Source of the DNA: G963704535 sp963704535
Lineage (GTDB): Bacteria; Chloroflexota; Chloroflexia; Chloroflexales; Roseiflexaceae
DNA: 64,000 nt
Assembly: GCA_963704535.1 (NCBI GenBank)
Contig: OY969916.1
Location: 7,750,001-7,814,000, forward strand
Direction of reading: 5' to 3'
The position numbers and the translations under genes were made by a program. The notes under the pieces were generated by a model. That model did not search any database. It was not told where the DNA came from and was given only the letters and a program-made list of their open reading frames with translations. Each line of letters begins with the position of its first letter. Position 1 is the first letter of the stretch. Below, piece after piece: positions 17,956 through 26,772 of this stretch.

Positions 17956-17998
17956 ATTGACAATAAGCATTGTATAATAGAGATGCCTTATTGTCAAT
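17956..17998 (-). promoter_or_regulatory. consensus promoter with 12-bp inverted repeat operator
   Basis: On the minus strand TTGACA (17992-17997), a 17-base gap and TACAAT (17969-17974) form a near-perfect promoter for the nicotinate phosphoribosyltransferase gene. ATTGACAATAAG and its exact complement (17956-17967 and 17987-17998) flank it 19 bases apart, overlapping the -35 and lying just past the -10. This is a likely repressor site. The regulator is not identified. Confidence 0.65.
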
Positions 17999-18034
17999 GA
18001 CAAGAGTTACGCAGTGCCCATTGTTAATAGCCGC

Positions 18035-18075
18035 TTGACAAAAGTGAATGTCTTGTTATAATGGAACCGGTTCCA
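18035..18075 (+). promoter_or_regulatory. promoter with LacI-type operator, operon 1
   Basis: TTGACA (18035-18040), 16-base gap, TATAAT (18057-18062), immediately followed by the perfect 14-bp palindrome TGGAACCGGTTCCA (18062-18075). The palindrome has the central CG and half-site look of LacI/GalR operators, and it overlaps the -10 and start region, so binding would block transcription. The regulator encoded next is the natural ligand. Confidence 0.8.
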
Positions 18076-18240
18076 ATACCCTCTCTTTACATTAACTGAA
18101 TCCCCGCTCAACCTCCACATGCGTCACTCGCAACGATGCGGGGCCGGATAGATACTCGTCACATCAGTATTTCCGGTCATCTCGGCGTCTCCAGGCGCGC
18201 CGGCTGCGGCCTGAGTAGGCGGAGTAGCCTGCTGGTGGAA

Positions 18241-19242
18241 ATGATGGCTCCTGTAACGATTTGCCATGTCGCGGAGCGGGCCGGCGTGGGCGTCGGCACC
18301 GTCTCACGGGTGCTCAACGGCTCGGCAAACGTCCGCGGCACGACGCGTGATCGCGTGTTGCAGGCGATCGAGGAGCTCGACTACCGGCCTAGCCACGCCG
18401 CGCGCCAATTGGCGACATCCAAGACGCTGACCCTTGGCGTACTCCTACCATTCCTGACCCGCTCGTTCTTTGTCGAGGTCTTGCGCGGGATCGAGCAGGT
18501 GCTTGCTAGGACGCCGTACCACCTGGTGATCTACAACGCCGAGACGCCCCAGCGGCGCGCTTACTACTTTGAAGAGATGCCGTTTCTCGGGCGAGTCGAC
18601 GGGCTGCTGATCATCTCGCTCGCACTCTACGACCAGGATGTCGCCCGGCTGGCGGCGGCGGAGCTGCCGGTGGTGCAGGTCGACGAATATCACCCAGCGG
18701 TTTCAGGCATCCAGGGCAACAATGTGGCCGGAGGGCGGATGTTGGTCCAGCACTTGCTGGAGCTAGGGCATCGACGCATCGCCTATATCTGCGATGAGCC
18801 CGACAATCGTACCAACGGCGAGCGGCTGCGCGGGTATCGTCACGCGCTGGAGGGTTGGGGTGTGCCCCTTCGGCCCGAGTATGTGCGCGGAAGTGGCGAG
18901 TACAGCAGGACCGCCGCCATCCGGCTGACCTACGAGCTGCTGCGCGCGCCGGAGCCGCCCACCGCGATCTTCGCGATGAGCGACATGATGGCGATGGGCA
19001 CCCTGGAGGCGGCGCAGAGCGCCGGGGTGCCGGTCCCCGGCCAGCTCGCCGTCGCCGGCTATGACGATATGGATCTGGCGTCGTACCTGGGACTGACCAC
19101 CGTGCGCCAGCCGATGATCGAGATGGGTCGGCAGGGCATCGAGCTGCTGCTTGGCATCCTCGCCGGCGACGTGACCGAGTTGGTCCAGCGCCAGTTTCCC
19201 GTCGAGTTGATTGTGCGCGGCACCACTGGGCCGCCATCCTAG
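18241..19242 (+). CDS. LacI-family transcriptional regulator, copy 1
   Basis: 333 residues. The N-terminal helix-turn-helix and hinge read TICHVAERAGVGVGTVSRVLNG (about 6-27), then LDYRPSHAARQLATSKT. The periplasmic-binding-protein-like effector domain follows (LGVLLPFLTRSFFVEVLRGIEQ, RVDGLLIISLALYD, NNVAGGRMLVQHLLELGHRRIAYI, AIFAMSDMMAMGTLEAAQSAGV, YDDMDLASYLGLTTVRQPM). The start chosen is the ATG at 18241 after GGTGGA; longer forms would read through the leader. It probably represses its own operon through the TGGAACCGGTTCCA site until an inducing sugar binds. It is nearly identical to the copy at 24046. Confidence 0.93.
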   Translation: MMAPVTICHVAERAGVGVGTVSRVLNGSANVRGTTRDRVLQAIEELDYRPSHAARQLATSKTLTLGVLLPFLTRSFFVEVLRGIEQVLARTPYHLVIYNAETPQRRAYYFEEMPFLGRVDGLLIISLALYDQDVARLAAAELPVVQVDEYHPAVSGIQGNNVAGGRMLVQHLLELGHRRIAYICDEPDNRTNGERLRGYRHALEGWGVPLRPEYVRGSGEYSRTAAIRLTYELLRAPEPPTAIFAMSDMMAMGTLEAAQSAGVPVPGQLAVAGYDDMDLASYLGLTTVRQPMIEMGRQGIELLLGILAGDVTELVQRQFPVELIVRGTTGPPS

Positions 19243-19419
19243 CCACCCGAATCATCTATTTGATACCTACCTGCTATGCTGGCATCTACGCACCACACGC
19301 TGCCGCGCATAGGTGCCTTTACAATGATGAAGTTGATCAGGAAAGGAGGTTGCCCCGCGCACCTGAGAACCGTTCCCCAGTGATCCTCAAGGCAAAGCAT
19401 GTTCAGGAGGACAGAATCC

Positions 19420-20913
19420 ATGCGACACAAACGCTTTTCCCTGGTCGCGTTGCTGCTGCTTCTCAGCCTGATTATTTCGGCGTGTGGTGGTGGCGGCACG
19501 ACTGGCGGGGCCACTCCGGCGCCGGCGGGCGGGACGGGGGCGACGGCGGCGCCGGCGGGCGGGACGGAGGCGACGGCGGCGCCGGCGGGCGGGACGGAGG
19601 CGACGGCGGCGCCCGTCGCCGGTGGCTCTGCTGCGATGACCGACTACAGCAAGATCAGCCAGGAACTAGCCGACGCCTTTGCCGGCAAAATGAAGGGCAA
19701 AACAGTAAGCTTGCTGCATGGCTTGTCCGGCGACGAAGAGAACAAGTTCAAGGCCCAGTGGACGGATTTCCAGGCGAAGACAGGCATTACTGTCAACCTC
19801 ATCCCTGGAAGCACCACCGAGTTGATCGCGGTGAAGGCGCAGAGCGGCACGATCGAGGACATCGTCAACTTCCCCCAGCCAGGCACCATGGGTAGCTATG
19901 CCAAGCAGGGCAAGCTCATCGACCTCAACACGTTCATCAAGCCTGAGTGGCTGAAAGAGAACTACAACCAGGGCTTTATCGACACCAACACCGTGCCGGA
20001 TGCCAGCGGCAAAATGATCCTGGGTGGTATCTTCAACCGCATCAACTTCAAGAGCGCGGTCTGGTACCCCAAGAAGGCCTTCGACGAGGCCAGCTACAAG
20101 GTCCCCGCGACCTGGGATGAGATGAAGGCCCTGATGGACAATATTGTCGCCGATGGCGACGCCCCGTGGTGCATCGGCATCGAGAGCGGCGGTGCGACCG
20201 GCTGGCCGGCGACCGACTGGGTCGAAGACATCATGCTGCGCACCACCTCGCTCGACAACTACGATAAGTGGACGCGCGGCGAACTGCAGTTTACCGACCC
20301 AGCCGTCAAGAATGCCTTCCAGGTGATGACCGACATCTGGTTCAACGACAAGTACGTCTATGGCGGCCGCCAGTCGGTCGCTACCACTGCCTTCGGCGAG
20401 GCGGCAAACCCGATGATGCAGGACCCGCCCAAGTGCTGGCTGCATCGCCAGGGCACCTTCATCACCACCTTCTTGGAGACGGCCAAGCCGGGCGCCAAGG
20501 CCGGCGTCGACTACGACTTCTTCTATCTCCCGCCGATCGACGAGCAGTATGGCAAGCCGGTATTGTTCGCGGGCGACCTGTTTAGCGTGTTCAACGACCG
20601 CCCCGAAGTCCGCGCTGTGATCTCGTATCTCACCACCTACGAGTCAGTCGCCCCTTGGATTAAGATTGGTGGTGGCGCGATCTCGCCGCACAAGAACGCG
20701 GTGCTGTCCGATTACACCAACCCGGTCGACAAGAAGGCAGCCGAGTTCATTGCGAATGCCTCGAGCGCGCGCTTCGACGGCTCGGACCTGATGCCGGCCG
20801 AGGTCGGCTCGGGCAGCTTCTGGAAGGGCATCACCGACTATGTCAGCGGCAGCGCCGATCTCGACGCGGCGCTGACGACCATGCAGGACGGTTGGAAGAA
20901 CGTCAAGAAATAA
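19420..20913 (+). CDS. sugar ABC transporter binding lipoprotein, alpha-glucoside (AglE) type
   Basis: 497-residue lipoprotein. MRHKRFSLVALLLLLSLIISAC gives a lipobox ending at C22, followed by a linker with three copies of PAGGTEATAA. The binding domain holds NLIPGSTTELIAVKAQSG, GATGWPATDWVEDIMLRTTS, CWLHRQGTFITTFLE and KAGVDYDFFYLPPID, typical of the AglE group. AGGAGG lies 9 bases before ATG 19420. The first 25 codons are shared with the second binding protein, but the mature parts are unrelated. It heads an operon with two permeases. An alpha-galactosidase remnant downstream suggests alpha-glucosides or alpha-galactosides as ligands. Confidence 0.85.
   Translation: MRHKRFSLVALLLLLSLIISACGGGGTTGGATPAPAGGTGATAAPAGGTEATAAPAGGTEATAAPVAGGSAAMTDYSKISQELADAFAGKMKGKTVSLLHGLSGDEENKFKAQWTDFQAKTGITVNLIPGSTTELIAVKAQSGTIEDIVNFPQPGTMGSYAKQGKLIDLNTFIKPEWLKENYNQGFIDTNTVPDASGKMILGGIFNRINFKSAVWYPKKAFDEASYKVPATWDEMKALMDNIVADGDAPWCIGIESGGATGWPATDWVEDIMLRTTSLDNYDKWTRGELQFTDPAVKNAFQVMTDIWFNDKYVYGGRQSVATTAFGEAANPMMQDPPKCWLHRQGTFITTFLETAKPGAKAGVDYDFFYLPPIDEQYGKPVLFAGDLFSVFNDRPEVRAVISYLTTYESVAPWIKIGGGAISPHKNAVLSDYTNPVDKKAAEFIANASSARFDGSDLMPAEVGSGSFWKGITDYVSGSADLDAALTTMQDGWKNVKK
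19519..19608 (+). repeat. three tandem 30-bp repeats in a lipoprotein linker
   Basis: Units starting 19519, 19549 and 19579 encode APAGGTEATA. They lengthen the tether between the lipidated Cys and the binding domain. A shorter version is in the second binding protein. Confidence 0.8.
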
Positions 20914-21071
20914 TCTATCGGCCCGGCCGGCGAGTACGTTAACGCTCGCCGACCATGGCAGGTCGCCGCGCCCTAAGATCTGCCGGCGCGGCGATCTCCA
21001 CAAACTCACATGTCAACGGCTCGTCTAAACTGCCCCAGGCCGCCGACCGGCCTGCATGGAGGAGGTCGAAG

Positions 21072-22190
21072 ATGATCCAACAAACACGTGAAGCCGAGAA
21101 GCGGCCGGCATCGTCTGCCGTAGCCAGCGGCTGGAATTCCGGACAGTTCATTATCGCACTGGTTGGCCTGGCCGTGGTGATTGCGCTCCTCTGGCTGGGT
21201 TTCCTGTACCTGCGAGACAGCCGAACTGCCAGCATCGTCAATGCGATCGTCGCCATCATCTGGGGCGTCGGCGGGATTGCCGCCCTGTTTGGCACGACGA
21301 ATTTGCTGATCGAGTCGTTACCCCTGACTTGGCGTAATCGCATCTTGCCGTTCATGTTTTTTGGGCCGGGCGTCGCCATTCTGTTCCTGTTCTTGACGAT
21401 CCCGACCTTGATCACCCTCTACCAAAGCTTCTTCAATAACGATACGACCGAGTTTGTCGGCTTAGCGAACTATATCGCAACCTTCACCGACCGCTCGATG
21501 CTCGAGTCGTTCCGCAACAACCTGATCTGGCTGTTTGCCGGCACCGCCGCCTGCGTCATCCTGGGGCTCTTGATCGCGGTGCTGGCCGACCGCAGCAAAT
21601 TCGAAGCTGTCGCGAAGGCAATTATCTTTGTGCCGATGGCGATCTCGCTGGTCGGCTCCAGCGTGATCTGGCGCTTTGTGTATGCCTACGCCCCCCCCGG
21701 CCAGCCGCAGCTCGGCGTGCTGAATGCGGTCCTGACCGCCTTTGGGTTCGAACCGCAATCCTGGCTGACGCTGCAGCTCTGGAATAACCTGTTCCTGGTG
21801 GCGGTGATGATCTGGGGCTCGACTGGCTTCTGCATGGTCCTGCTTTCATCCGCGCTCAAGGGCGTGCCGACCGACTTAATCGAAGCCGCGCAGGTGGATG
21901 GGGCGACTGAGGTGCAGGCCTTCTTCCGGATCATCCTTCCCTACATCCAGGGCACCATCCTGACCGTCACCACCACCACCGCGATCGGAACGCTGAAGAT
22001 CTTCGACCAGGTCTTCGTGATGACCGGCGGCCAGTATGGCACGTCGGTGGTGGGCACCGAGTTCTACCGCCAGTTCTTCACCAACCGCAACTTCGGCTAC
22101 GGTGCGGCGATCGCGATCGTGCTGTTTATCGTTATCTCGCCGGTGATGGTGTATAACCTGCGCCAGTTAGGGAAACAGGAGGGCTTCTAA
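21072..22190 (+). CDS. ABC transporter permease, AglF type
   Basis: Inner-membrane permease of about 372 residues with two extra N-terminal hydrophobic segments (FIIALVGLAVVIALLWLGFLYL and IVNAIVAIIWGVGGIAALFG) before the usual six. The ATPase-coupling EAA loop reads EAAQVDGATEVQAFFRIILP. RNRILPFMFFGPGVAILFLF marks the AglF subgroup. GGAGG precedes ATG 21072. It pairs with the permease that overlaps it by one base. No ATPase gene is present, so a shared MsmK/UgpC-type ATPase elsewhere is expected. The 20914-21071 gap shows only a ribosome-binding site. Confidence 0.9.
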   Translation: MIQQTREAEKRPASSAVASGWNSGQFIIALVGLAVVIALLWLGFLYLRDSRTASIVNAIVAIIWGVGGIAALFGTTNLLIESLPLTWRNRILPFMFFGPGVAILFLFLTIPTLITLYQSFFNNDTTEFVGLANYIATFTDRSMLESFRNNLIWLFAGTAACVILGLLIAVLADRSKFEAVAKAIIFVPMAISLVGSSVIWRFVYAYAPPGQPQLGVLNAVLTAFGFEPQSWLTLQLWNNLFLVAVMIWGSTGFCMVLLSSALKGVPTDLIEAAQVDGATEVQAFFRIILPYIQGTILTVTTTTAIGTLKIFDQVFVMTGGQYGTSVVGTEFYRQFFTNRNFGYGAAIAIVLFIVISPVMVYNLRQLGKQEGF

Positions 22191-23311
22191 TGGCAGCAAT
22201 GGCAAAAGTCGGCGCCGCCGGAAACCGGCGCAGCAAGCTTATCAACGGCATCGTGATTAACGGATCGCTGGGCTTGATCTGTCTGCTGTGGTTGATCCCG
22301 CTCCTGGGCCTGCTCGTATCGTCATTTCGCGATCGCAGCGATATTATCTCGAGCGGCTGGTGGACGGTCTTCCCGCACCAGGAGTATGTGCGTGCGAGTC
22401 AGGTGCAGCTGGAGCGCGGATCGCCGCTAGACCAGCCGATCCAGGTCGAAGGTGCCACCGTCACCGACGAACAGCTGCGCGCCGGATATGAGCTACCCGA
22501 TGGGCGCCGGCTGATCTGGGCCAATCGCCGATCTAGGATTGTGGACGTTCAGACCCAACAGTGGCTCTCAAACGCCAATTTTACAGCCAGTAACTATCAG
22601 AACGTGCTGTTTGGCCAGCAATTTACCGTCAACCTGCCTGACGGCGGCACCAGAACCGAGCAGGGCGAGGATATGAGCAAGGCGTTCCTGAACTCGCTGA
22701 CGGTGACGATCCCGGCCACAGTGATCCCGATCCTGCTGGCGACCTTCGCCGCCTACGCGTTCGCCTGGATGCGGTTTCCCGGCCGCAAGTTCCTGTTCGC
22801 GATGGTGGTGGGGTTGCTGGTCATCCCCGGCCAGGTCGCGCTGATCCCGCTGCTGCGCGCGTTTAGCGGCCTACAGATCAACGGCACTTTCCTGGCGCTG
22901 TGGCTGGTCCACACTGGCTTCGGGCTCTCGCTGGCGATCTACCTGCTGTACAACTACATTAGCCAGTTGCCGCGCGAGATCTTGGAGTCGGCGTTTATCG
23001 ACGGCGCGTCGCAGTTTACGATCTTCCTGCGGCTGATCCTGCCGCTGTCGGTGCCGGCGCTGGCCTCGTTCGCGATCTTCCAGTTTATGTGGGTCTGGAA
23101 CGATTACCTGAACGCGCTGATCTTCCTCGGAACCACGCCAGATCAACAGGTGATGACGATCAAGCTGGCGCAGATGCTGGGGTCGCGCGGGCAGGCTTGG
23201 TACTTGCTGACGGCGGGCGGATTTGTTTCGATGCTGCTGCCGCTGGTCGTGTTCTTCTCGCTGCAGCGCTACTTTGTGCGCGGCCTGCTGGCGGGCTCGG
23301 TGAAGGGCTAA
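22190..23311 (+). CDS. ABC transporter permease, AglG type
   Basis: 373 residues. After the first helix (GLICLLWLIPLLGLLVSSF) comes a large extracytoplasmic loop of about 100 residues (IIWAN-like region YELPDGRRLIWANRRSRIVD), as in AglG-type permeases, then the membrane core. The EAA loop is ESAFIDGASQFTIFLRLILP. The TAATG junction overlaps the previous stop by one base, so translation is coupled. Last intact gene of operon 1. Confidence 0.9.
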   Translation: MAAMAKVGAAGNRRSKLINGIVINGSLGLICLLWLIPLLGLLVSSFRDRSDIISSGWWTVFPHQEYVRASQVQLERGSPLDQPIQVEGATVTDEQLRAGYELPDGRRLIWANRRSRIVDVQTQQWLSNANFTASNYQNVLFGQQFTVNLPDGGTRTEQGEDMSKAFLNSLTVTIPATVIPILLATFAAYAFAWMRFPGRKFLFAMVVGLLVIPGQVALIPLLRAFSGLQINGTFLALWLVHTGFGLSLAIYLLYNYISQLPREILESAFIDGASQFTIFLRLILPLSVPALASFAIFQFMWVWNDYLNALIFLGTTPDQQVMTIKLAQMLGSRGQAWYLLTAGGFVSMLLPLVVFFSLQRYFVRGLLAGSVKG

Positions 23312-23339
23312 ATCGCCGTAGGATCCTGCAACGCCATGC

Positions 23340-23789
23340 TTAGACGAGGATATTAAGTTCGTCGATCCGTGCCTCAAGGTCATATTCGCCAGCGACGTGC
23401 GCGACGTGGCGCTGCGCTTCGCAGCGGCGGAGACATGTGCTGGCCAGGCGCCGGAGCTGCGCATCCATCTGCGTGACACGGTCTACCTGTTCCATGTCAC
23501 GCTGCACTACCGCGTCCACGAGGCCTACGACCTGATCGAGCGCTGCGTCACGGTTACAAATGCGGGCGATGCGCCGATCACGATCGAGCGGATCTGGTCG
23601 GCGCAGTGGCATCTACCGCCAGGCGGCGACTATCGTCTGACCCACGTCGTCGGGCGCCACATGGACGAGATGCAGCTGCGCCGCGAGCCGCTGACCGAGG
23701 GGATCAAGGAGTTGGAAAGTCGCCGCCTGACGACCGGCCACCAGTATAATCCGTGGTTCGCGGTCGGCCGCGCGACGAGCGCATTATAG
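23340..23789 (+). pseudogene. alpha-galactosidase (GH36-type) N-terminal fragment
   Basis: A frame of about 130 residues reads LRIHLRDTVYLFHVTLHYRVHEAYDLIERCVTV, NAGDAPITIERIWSAQWHLPPGG and ESRRLTTGHQYNPWFAVGR, matching the N-terminal beta-sandwich of bacterial GH36 alpha-galactosidases. The first 40 or so residues, the catalytic barrel and both catalytic Asp residues are missing. It ends at a stop just before the second copy of the regulator cassette, so the duplication probably deleted the rest. Supports an alpha-galactoside or alpha-glucoside role for operon 1. Confidence 0.72.
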
Positions 23790-23839
23790 TATCGGTGGAC
23801 TACTATTCCACCGGGGCCACGAGGAGCACAAACAGCCGC

Positions 23840-23880
23840 TTGACAAAAGGAACTCCCCTGCTATAATGGAACCGGTTCCA
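23840..23880 (+). promoter_or_regulatory. promoter with LacI-type operator, operon 2
   Basis: TTGACA (23840-23845), 16-base gap, TATAAT (23862-23867), then the same palindrome TGGAACCGGTTCCA (23867-23880). The spacer differs from operon 1 while the boxes and operator are identical, so both operons are probably controlled together by either regulator. Confidence 0.8.
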
Positions 23881-24045
23881 ATACCCTCTCTTTACATGAA
23901 TTGAATCCCCGCTCAACCTCCACATGCGTCACTCGCAACGATGCGGGGCCGGATAGATGCTCGTCACATCAGTATTTCCGGTCATCTCGGCGTCTCCAGG
24001 CGCGCCGGCTGCGGCCTGAGTAGGCGGAGTAGCCTGCTGGTGGAA

Positions 24046-25068
24046 ATGATGGCTCCTGTAACAATTCGCCATGTCGCGGAGCGTGCCGGCGTGGGCGTCG
24101 GCACCGTCTCACGGGTGCTCAACGGCTCGGCAAACGTCCGCGGCACGACGCGTGATCGCGTGTTGCAGGCGATCGAGGAGCTTGACTACCGGCCTAGCCA
24201 CGCCGCGCGCCAATTGGCGACATCCAAGACGCTGACCCTTGGCGTACTCCTACCATTCCTGACCCGCTCGTTCTTTGTCGAGGTCTTGCGCGGGATCGAG
24301 CAGGTGCTTGCTAGGACGCCGTATCACCTGGTGATCTACAACGCCGAGACGCCCCAGCGGCGCGCTTACTACTTCGAAGAGATGCCGTTTCTCGGGCGAG
24401 TCGATGGGCTGCTGATCATCTCGATCGCGCTCTACGACCAGGATGTCGCCCGGCTGGCGGCGGCGGAGCTGCCGGTGGTGCAGGTCGACGAATATCACCC
24501 GGCGGTTTCAGGCATCCAGGGCAACAATGTGGCCGGAGGGCGGATGTTGGTCCAGCACTTGCTGGAGCTAGGGCATCGGCGCATTGCCTATATCTGCGAT
24601 GAGCCCGACAATCGTACCAACGGCGAGCGGCTGCGCGGGTACCGGCACGCGCTGGAGGGTTGGGGTGTGCCCCTTCGGCCCGAGTATGTATGCGGAAGCG
24701 GTGAGTACAGCAGGGCCGCCGCCATCCGGCTGACCTACGAGCTGCTGCGCGCGCCGGAGCCGCCCACCGCGATCTTCGCGATGAGCGACATGATGGCGAT
24801 GGGCGCTCTGGAGGCGGCGCAGAGCGCCGGGGTGCCGGTCCCCGGCCGGCTCGCCGTCGCCGGCTATGACGATATGGACCTGGCGTCGTACCTGGGGTTG
24901 ACCACCGTGCGCCAGCCGATGAGCGAGATGGGCCGGCAGGGCATCGAGCTGCTGCTTGGCATCCTCGCCGGCGATGTGACCGAGTTGGTCCAGCGCCAGT
25001 TTCCCGTCGAGTTGGTCGTGCGCGGCACCACCGGGCCGCCACCCCAACCACCTGGACCACCCGCTTGA
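24046..25068 (+). CDS. LacI-family transcriptional regulator, copy 2
   Basis: 340 residues, almost identical to the regulator at 18241 through the helix-turn-helix and effector domain. Visible changes include C to R at residue 8 of the DNA-binding region (TIRHVAERAG) and an extended C-terminus (PQPPGPPA). ATG 24046 follows GGTGGA as in copy 1. Since DNA-reading residues are essentially the same, both proteins should bind the same operator. Changes in the effector domain are few (for example YVRGSG versus YVCGSG), so ligand response may be shared. Confidence 0.93.
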   Translation: MMAPVTIRHVAERAGVGVGTVSRVLNGSANVRGTTRDRVLQAIEELDYRPSHAARQLATSKTLTLGVLLPFLTRSFFVEVLRGIEQVLARTPYHLVIYNAETPQRRAYYFEEMPFLGRVDGLLIISIALYDQDVARLAAAELPVVQVDEYHPAVSGIQGNNVAGGRMLVQHLLELGHRRIAYICDEPDNRTNGERLRGYRHALEGWGVPLRPEYVCGSGEYSRAAAIRLTYELLRAPEPPTAIFAMSDMMAMGALEAAQSAGVPVPGRLAVAGYDDMDLASYLGLTTVRQPMSEMGRQGIELLLGILAGDVTELVQRQFPVELVVRGTTGPPPQPPGPPA

Positions 25069-25225
25069 TACCTACCTGCTATGCCGGCAGCTACGCGCCA
25101 TTTGCGCTGCCCCGCATTGCTGCCCTGCGGCGATGAAGTTGATCAGGAAAGGAGGTTGCCCCGCATACATGAGAATGGTTCCCCAGTGATCTTCAAGGCG
25201 AAACATGTTCAGGAGGACAGAATCC

Positions 25226-26695
25226 ATGCGACACAAACGCTTTTCCCTGGCCGCGTTGCTGCTGCTTCTCAGCCTGATTATTTCGGCTTGTGGTGGTGGC
25301 GGCGGCACGACCGGCGCGCCGACGGCGGCGCCGGCGGGCGGGACGGAGGCGACAGCAGCCCCGGCAGGTGGGACAGAGGCGACAGCGGCTCCAGCCGTTG
25401 AGCCGACGGCGGCGGGTGCCGCCGCCGCGACGGCAGCCCCGGCGGCCGGCCAGTACGAGATCCCCGATGTGGCCGGGATGCGCACCGACCTCAAGGGCGC
25501 CTCGATCAAAGCCATCCTCGGCTCGGACGGCCCACGGTCGCCGTATGAGGAGGCCGCCGCTGCGAAGTTCACCGAGCAGACCGGCATTAACGTCGAGGTG
25601 ATCCGCGGCCAGCAGAGCGCCACCGACCGGCTGGCTGAGTATCTCCAGCAGCTCACCGCCGGCTCATCCGACATCGACGTCTACCAGATCGACGTGATCT
25701 GGCCGGGCATCATGGCCGAGTACGCCGAGGACCTCAACCCAGGCTTCCCCAGCGCCATGACCGACTTCTTCCCGGCGATCGTCCAGAACAACACGGTCGA
25801 TGGCAAGCTGATCGGCGTCCCGTACTTCACCGACGCGGGCTTGCTGTACTACCGCAAGGATCTGCTGGAGAAGTATGGCTATAGCGCCCCGCCGGCCACT
25901 TGGACCGAGTTGGAGGAGATGTCCAAGAAGATCCAGGATGGCGAGCGGGCGGCCGGCATGGCCGACTTCTGGGGCTTCGTCTGGCAGGGCAAGGCCTACG
26001 AGGGCCTGACCTGCGACGCGCTGGAGTGGCAGGTCTCGAACGGCGGCGGCTCGATCGTCGAGGCGGACGGCATGATCAGCATCAACAACCCGCAGGCGAT
26101 CGCCGCGTTCGAGCGCGCCAAGGGCTGGATCGGCACGATCTCGCCCGAGGGCGTGACCACCTACCAGGAGGAGGAGGCCCGTGGCGTGTGGCAGGCCGGC
26201 AATGCCGCCTTCATGCGCAACTGGCCGTACGCCTTCGCGCTCGGCCAGGAGGACGCCTCGCCGATCAAGGACAAGTTCGATGTCTCGCCCTTGCCCAAGG
26301 GCGACGGCCCGAACGCGCGCAACGCCGACACGCTCGGCGGCTGGCAGATGATGGTCTCCAGCTTCTCCAAGAACAAGGAGGCCGCGATCGAGTTCGTCAA
26401 GTTCATGACCAGCCCGGAGATGCAGAAGGACCAGTCGATCGTCAACAGCCTGCTGCCGACCCGGCCCACTATCTACGACGACCCGGACGTGCTGAAGGCC
26501 AACCCGTACTACGGGCCGCTGAAGGCGGTCTTCTCCGGCGGCGCGGTGGCACGACCCTCGACCGTCTCGGCCGACCTGTACAACGACGTTTCGACGGCCT
26601 ACTTCACGCAGGTCAACCAGATCCTGACCGGCCAGAAGGAGGCTGCGGCGGCGGTAGCCGAGCTGGAGACACAAATACAGGATATCCTGAAGTAG
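25226..26695 (+). CDS. sugar ABC transporter binding lipoprotein, trehalose/maltose (ThuE) type
   Basis: 489-residue lipoprotein whose signal peptide and C22 lipobox are shared with the first binding protein, followed by an Ala/Pro linker. The mature part has VIRGQQSATDRLAEYLQQLTAGSSDIDVYQIDVIWPGIMAEYAEDL, PYFTDAGLLYYRKDLLEKYG, WQVSNGGGSIVEADG and FMRNWPYAFAL, typical of the ThuE/maltose group, and ends with an ETQIQDIL helix. AGGAGG precedes ATG 25226. First transport gene of operon 2. Confidence 0.88.
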   Translation: MRHKRFSLAALLLLLSLIISACGGGGGTTGAPTAAPAGGTEATAAPAGGTEATAAPAVEPTAAGAAAATAAPAAGQYEIPDVAGMRTDLKGASIKAILGSDGPRSPYEEAAAAKFTEQTGINVEVIRGQQSATDRLAEYLQQLTAGSSDIDVYQIDVIWPGIMAEYAEDLNPGFPSAMTDFFPAIVQNNTVDGKLIGVPYFTDAGLLYYRKDLLEKYGYSAPPATWTELEEMSKKIQDGERAAGMADFWGFVWQGKAYEGLTCDALEWQVSNGGGSIVEADGMISINNPQAIAAFERAKGWIGTISPEGVTTYQEEEARGVWQAGNAAFMRNWPYAFALGQEDASPIKDKFDVSPLPKGDGPNARNADTLGGWQMMVSSFSKNKEAAIEFVKFMTSPEMQKDQSIVNSLLPTRPTIYDDPDVLKANPYYGPLKAVFSGGAVARPSTVSADLYNDVSTAYFTQVNQILTGQKEAAAAVAELETQIQDILK

Positions 26696-26772
26696 CCTTG
26701 CAGTAGCACACGGCGCTCGGCTCAAGCTGCGGGCAAGCGCGAGCCGAGCGCCCGATCAAAAAGGAGGGCGAT

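Larger units (their letters stand above)
18029..19500 (+). repeat. duplicated cassette, copy 1 (promoter to signal peptide)
   Basis: From AGCCGCTTGACAAAA to the lipobox region of the binding protein this segment closely matches 23832-25305: promoter, operator, leader, lacI and the first 25 or so codons of the next gene. Downstream sequence is unrelated apart from the common linker composition. Confidence 0.88.
23832..25305 (+). repeat. duplicated cassette, copy 2 (promoter to signal peptide)
   Basis: Direct repeat of 18029-19500. The junction lies at AGCCGCTTGACAAAA, a few bases 5' of the -35. Most differences are synonymous or lie in the promoter spacer and the lacI-lipoprotein gap. Confidence 0.88.

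Noticed and set aside
18136..18240. N-terminal extension of LacI (MRGRIDTRHISISG...)
   Set aside because: Reads through the leader; the helix-turn-helix begins after the ATG at 18241, which has a ribosome-binding site.
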